A stretch of 9,515 bases of DNA, taken from positions 1 through 9,515 of the forward strand of contig JASKZZ010000052.1 of the NCBI GenBank assembly GCA_030147335.1. Reading direction: 5' to 3'. Source of the stretch: Herpetosiphonaceae bacterium. Its GTDB lineage: Bacteria; Chloroflexota; Chloroflexia; Chloroflexales; Kallotenuaceae. Numbering within the stretch: position 1 is the first letter of the stretch; every line of letters begins with the position of its first letter. Below, in pieces: positions 7,335-9,515 of the stretch. Both the position numbers and the translations under genes were made by a program. The notes under the pieces are model-generated. The model had not been told where the DNA came from, did no database searches, and saw only the letters and a list, made by a program, of their open reading frames with translations.

Positions 7335-7374
7335 TATTCCACTGCGAGTAGCTCGAAAATGGCAGGGTGGAATA
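7335..7374. other. Imperfect stem-loop in the convergent intergenic region
   Basis: TATTCCAC (7335-7342) pairs perfectly with GTGGAATA (7367-7374); a further TGC/GCA (7343-7345 with 7362-7364) extends the stem after a two-G bulge. It lies 40 bp past the second kinase stop. It could contribute to transcript ending or mRNA protection; there is no T-tract. Confidence 0.45.
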
Positions 7375-7410
7375 CAGCACAGTTACAGCCTAGCTATCTC
7401 GTCGTCACCA

Positions 7411-7447
7411 TATTCGCGCATGTCGAACAGTACGTCGTGCGCGAATA
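7411..7447. terminator. Candidate bidirectional terminator stem-loop
   Basis: TATTCGCGCA (7411-7420) and TGCGCGAATA (7438-7447) are perfect 10-bp reverse complements with a 17-nt spacer. They lie between two genes that end towards each other (stops at 7295 and 7500), where a shared terminator is expected. No run of T follows on either strand, so it is not a classical intrinsic terminator. A weaker GCTAA/TTAGC hairpin follows at 7451-7476. The rest of 7296-7499 shows no convincing gene. Confidence 0.45.
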
Positions 7448-7499
7448 GCAGCTAAACCGGCAAACAGTCCGTTAGCTCGTGCAGCCTGGCTTTACTGTT

Positions 7500-9446
7500 C
7501 TATTGTGGCTCGTGCTTCGTATTGAAGTCTTGTATATCTAATAAACTGGCAGCAATAATTGTAATGTCATCGGCCGGCGCGGTTGCTTGTGAGTGCTGCT
7601 TCACTGCGGCTAGGACATCGGCAACAATTTGAGACGGTCCGCCAACTGCGGCCAGTGCTATTGTTTCTTCAAAGCTCTTGAAGCCCCACATCGCGTTCGA
7701 GCTATCGCGTGCCTCAACGATTCCATCGCTGATAAACACAACTGTTTGACCAAGTTCTAGGTCGGTTGCTGTTTCAACAAAATTGACGTGCTCAAGCACA
7801 CCCAGCGGCGGCCCAAAGGCCGGCAAGTAATCTCCAGTATTTGCACCAACGATGTAAGGTGTAATCATGCCGGCATTTGCAACACATACGCGGCTGTGGT
7901 GCGGATCAAATTCAGCTGCCAGCAGGGCAACGCACATATGATTGGCGCTGAAACGCGGGTATAGCTCTGCATTGAGTCGAATGAGCAGATCAGCAGGACC
8001 GCTCGCCTCACGCGCATGAACTTCTACCAAACTGGTGGTCAGCGCCATAACCAATGCTGCGGCAACGCCTTTGCCCGAAGCGTCGCCAATGATTAGGCGC
8101 ATGCGTCCATCCGGCAGGGGCACATAGGTATAAAAGTCTCCACCTATTTCTGCCGCCGGTTCGCTCGACGCCTCGGCCTTCACCAATACATTCGGCGGCA
8201 ACCCAGGCGGTATAAGGTCTTGCTGCACCTGACGCGCCAGATCAAGACCTTCCCGGAGTCGCCGATTGCTTGCCTCAATTGCTTGCTGTGACTCGGCTAG
8301 TCGTGCGTTGCGAAGCTCGATTGCCCGCTGCGACTCAGCCAAACGCGCCGACATACGGTTGAATTCCTGGGCTAAGTCACCCAACTCATCCTCGCGGTCA
8401 ACCACAATTGTGTCGCCAAGATGACCAGCGGCGACTGTTTGCACGCCATCACGCAGTTGCAGTATCGGCTTGGTCATTCTACGTGCGACAACCAGCCCCC
8501 ACACCACAACACCACTTGCGGTAACCGAAAGCATCGCCGCCAGCAGCCACGTATTACGACGTTGATTATCAAACGCTACTTCGGTCGGCTGTTCAACCAC
8601 AACGAACCATGAGCTAGGCTGTACCGACGCTCGTGCCGCGCTCACTAGCTTGCCGTCCGAGCCTTGAAGAATACCTCGTGTTGTTCGTGCGGATGCCCAC
8701 TGCTGCAAAGCAAAGCGTACTGACGGCTGGCCAAGCAATACTTTGCCTTGATCGTTGATTAAAAATGCACTGCGAGCTGTTGATGTTGGAACCGCGTCAA
8801 GCCTCCGCTCCATGCGCTGCGTCGACACTTGGATCACAACAACGCCGCCAATGCGTTCGCGGCTGGTACGGGCCGGCACCGCCAATTGCAACACCCGTCG
8901 TCCGCGACTTGAATCAATAATGTCGCGCTGAGTCCAGCCTTGCAGCGAGGTCCTAAAAAAGCTGGAATTACTGCGGTTGGTCAGATCGTCGGCGCTATAG
9001 GAGCGTGTTGAGGAAAGATGAATAATTTCGTTACCGGCCCGGTCCAGAACACTTAAGTCGACAACATCGGGCGCGTGCCGCTGCAAGAAATCCGCAGCTT
9101 TGGCGCGTACCACCCACTCGGGGCTATCAACCGCGAGCTGCCGACCAAGCAGGGAAAGATCGTACTCGAACTGTAACAAGGTATCGCTTAGGTCGGATGC
9201 CAGTGAGCGCACAACCGAGAATTGGGTTTCTTCAACCATTCTCCGTTCAGACTGAATGCTGGTGTACAACAAAACCGCGCCTAGCGCAAGCAAAGGCACT
9301 AATGAAGCAAGGAGGTGGGAAAGCTGTAATCGGCCCCGGATGCTACGACGTGGCCATAGCTGAAGCTGTCGTACCCAATATTGCTGACGGGCAATAAATG
9401 GCGCGATTGTTGCACGAGCAGCTGACTTTTTCGACCGGAGAGCCAT
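7500..9446 (-). CDS. Membrane sensor with HAMP and SpoIIE/RsbU-type PP2C phosphatase
   Basis: Ser/Thr phosphatase of the SpoIIE/RsbU family, which typically dephosphorylates STAS-domain anti-sigma antagonists and so frees a sigma factor or switches a partner. From the ATG at 9446 the product is 648 aa: basic N-terminus (1-40), membrane segment (about 43-65), an extracytoplasmic Cache-like sensor (about 66-297), second membrane segment (about 300-321), HAMP (about 322-375), a coiled coil containing a duplicated 14-residue unit, then PP2C (about 405-640). Metal-site aspartates are all present: Asp437 in IGGDF, Asp455 in GDASGKG, Asp574 in ISDG and Asp626-Asp627 in DDITII, so it should be active. 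The start has a weak TGGA Shine-Dalgarno 9 bases away. The frame stays open to the window edge, so a longer N-terminus is possible, although the hydrophobic segment already sits at a normal place. It converges on the kinase operon. No STAS or anti-sigma partner gene is in the window. Confidence 0.93.
   Translation of the reverse strand: MALRSKKSAARATIAPFIARQQYWVRQLQLWPRRSIRGRLQLSHLLASLVPLLALGAVLLYTSIQSERRMVEETQFSVVRSLASDLSDTLLQFEYDLSLLGRQLAVDSPEWVVRAKAADFLQRHAPDVVDLSVLDRAGNEIIHLSSTRSYSADDLTNRSNSSFFRTSLQGWTQRDIIDSSRGRRVLQLAVPARTSRERIGGVVVIQVSTQRMERRLDAVPTSTARSAFLINDQGKVLLGQPSVRFALQQWASARTTRGILQGSDGKLVSAARASVQPSSWFVVVEQPTEVAFDNQRRNTWLLAAMLSVTASGVVVWGLVVARRMTKPILQLRDGVQTVAAGHLGDTIVVDREDELGDLAQEFNRMSARLAESQRAIELRNARLAESQQAIEASNRRLREGLDLARQVQQDLIPPGLPPNVLVKAEASSEPAAEIGGDFYTYVPLPDGRMRLIIGDASGKGVAAALVMALTTSLVEVHAREASGPADLLIRLNAELYPRFSANHMCVALLAAEFDPHHSRVCVANAGMITPYIVGANTGDYLPAFGPPLGVLEHVNFVETATDLELGQTVVFISDGIVEARDSSNAMWGFKSFEETIALAAVGGPSQIVADVLAAVKQHSQATAPADDITIIAASLLDIQDFNTKHEPQ
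8265..8348 (-). repeat. Two tandem 42-bp coding units in the phosphatase signalling helix
   Basis: The two units (8307-8348, then 8265-8306 in reading order) encode ARLAESQRAIELRN and ARLAESQQAIEASN. Fourteen residues equal two heptads, so the copy lengthens the coiled coil between HAMP and PP2C without changing its register. Confidence 0.8.
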
Positions 9447-9515
9447 GCTTACTGTTCCATCTACCGTATGCCTCGTTTTGGCTCCCAATGCTATGTTCCG
9501 ACCGGCGAGCAACAA
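9447..9515 (-). other. Upstream region of the phosphatase gene, cut by the window edge
   Basis: These 69 bases hold the weak Shine-Dalgarno of the phosphatase. They contain no stop in its frame, and the extension would start at or beyond TTG codons at the edge. I see no clear -10/-35 pair. It is either 5' untranslated leader or extra N-terminal coding sequence; the window cannot decide. Confidence 0.4.

Noticed and set aside
7045..7455. 136-aa + strand open frame running from the kinase end into the intergenic region
   Set aside because: It is out of frame with the conserved HATPase for most of its length, has no Shine-Dalgarno that I can see and no family motif.

Overview
The window is a bacterial signal-transduction island. 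It has five protein-coding genes, and every one belongs to a two-component, chemotaxis-like methylation or PP2C-phosphatase family. I see no RNA gene, insertion sequence, CRISPR array or origin. Gene style (a poly-HAMP hybrid kinase with three C-terminal receivers, a CheR/CheB pair, a REC-PAS-kinase and a SpoIIE-type phosphatase), mid-range GC and an intergenic repeat built on TTCG/CGAA steps suggest an environmental, signalling-rich bacterium. Chloroflexota (Herpetosiphon/Roseiflexus relatives) is my best guess. Cyanobacteria or other multicellular-type bacteria are possible, and the assignment rests on memory of gene style, not on a search.

Layout. 1-4005 (+) is a large hybrid histidine kinase whose 5' end lies outside the window. 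Four HAMP-type repeats of exactly 276 bp are followed by GAF, a long coiled coil, HisKA, HATPase and three receivers. 4006-4150 is a gap with a perfect 15-bp inverted repeat. 4151-4969 (+) is a CheR-family methyltransferase. 5042-5614 (+) is a single-domain CheB methylesterase. 5619-7295 (+) is a REC-coiled coil-PAS-HisKA-HATPase kinase that starts 4 bp after the cheB stop. 7296-7499 is a convergent intergenic region with several stem-loops and no gene. 7500-9446 (-) is a membrane-anchored sensor-HAMP-SpoIIE/PP2C phosphatase. 9447-9515 is its upstream region and stays open in frame to the window edge.

How the genes may work together (inference). The four + strand genes are in one direction and two are tightly coupled, so they look like one signalling operon. 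The first kinase would sense through its poly-HAMP and GAF parts and pass phosphate to its own receivers and possibly to the REC domain of the second kinase. CheR and CheB would add and remove methyl groups on a glutamate-bearing partner. No chemoreceptor, CheA or CheW is present, so the partner may be the poly-HAMP/coiled-coil kinase itself. The opposite-strand phosphatase is a typical regulator of anti-sigma-antagonist (STAS) proteins and could be an independent output or a parallel pathway. No DNA-binding output protein lies in the window.
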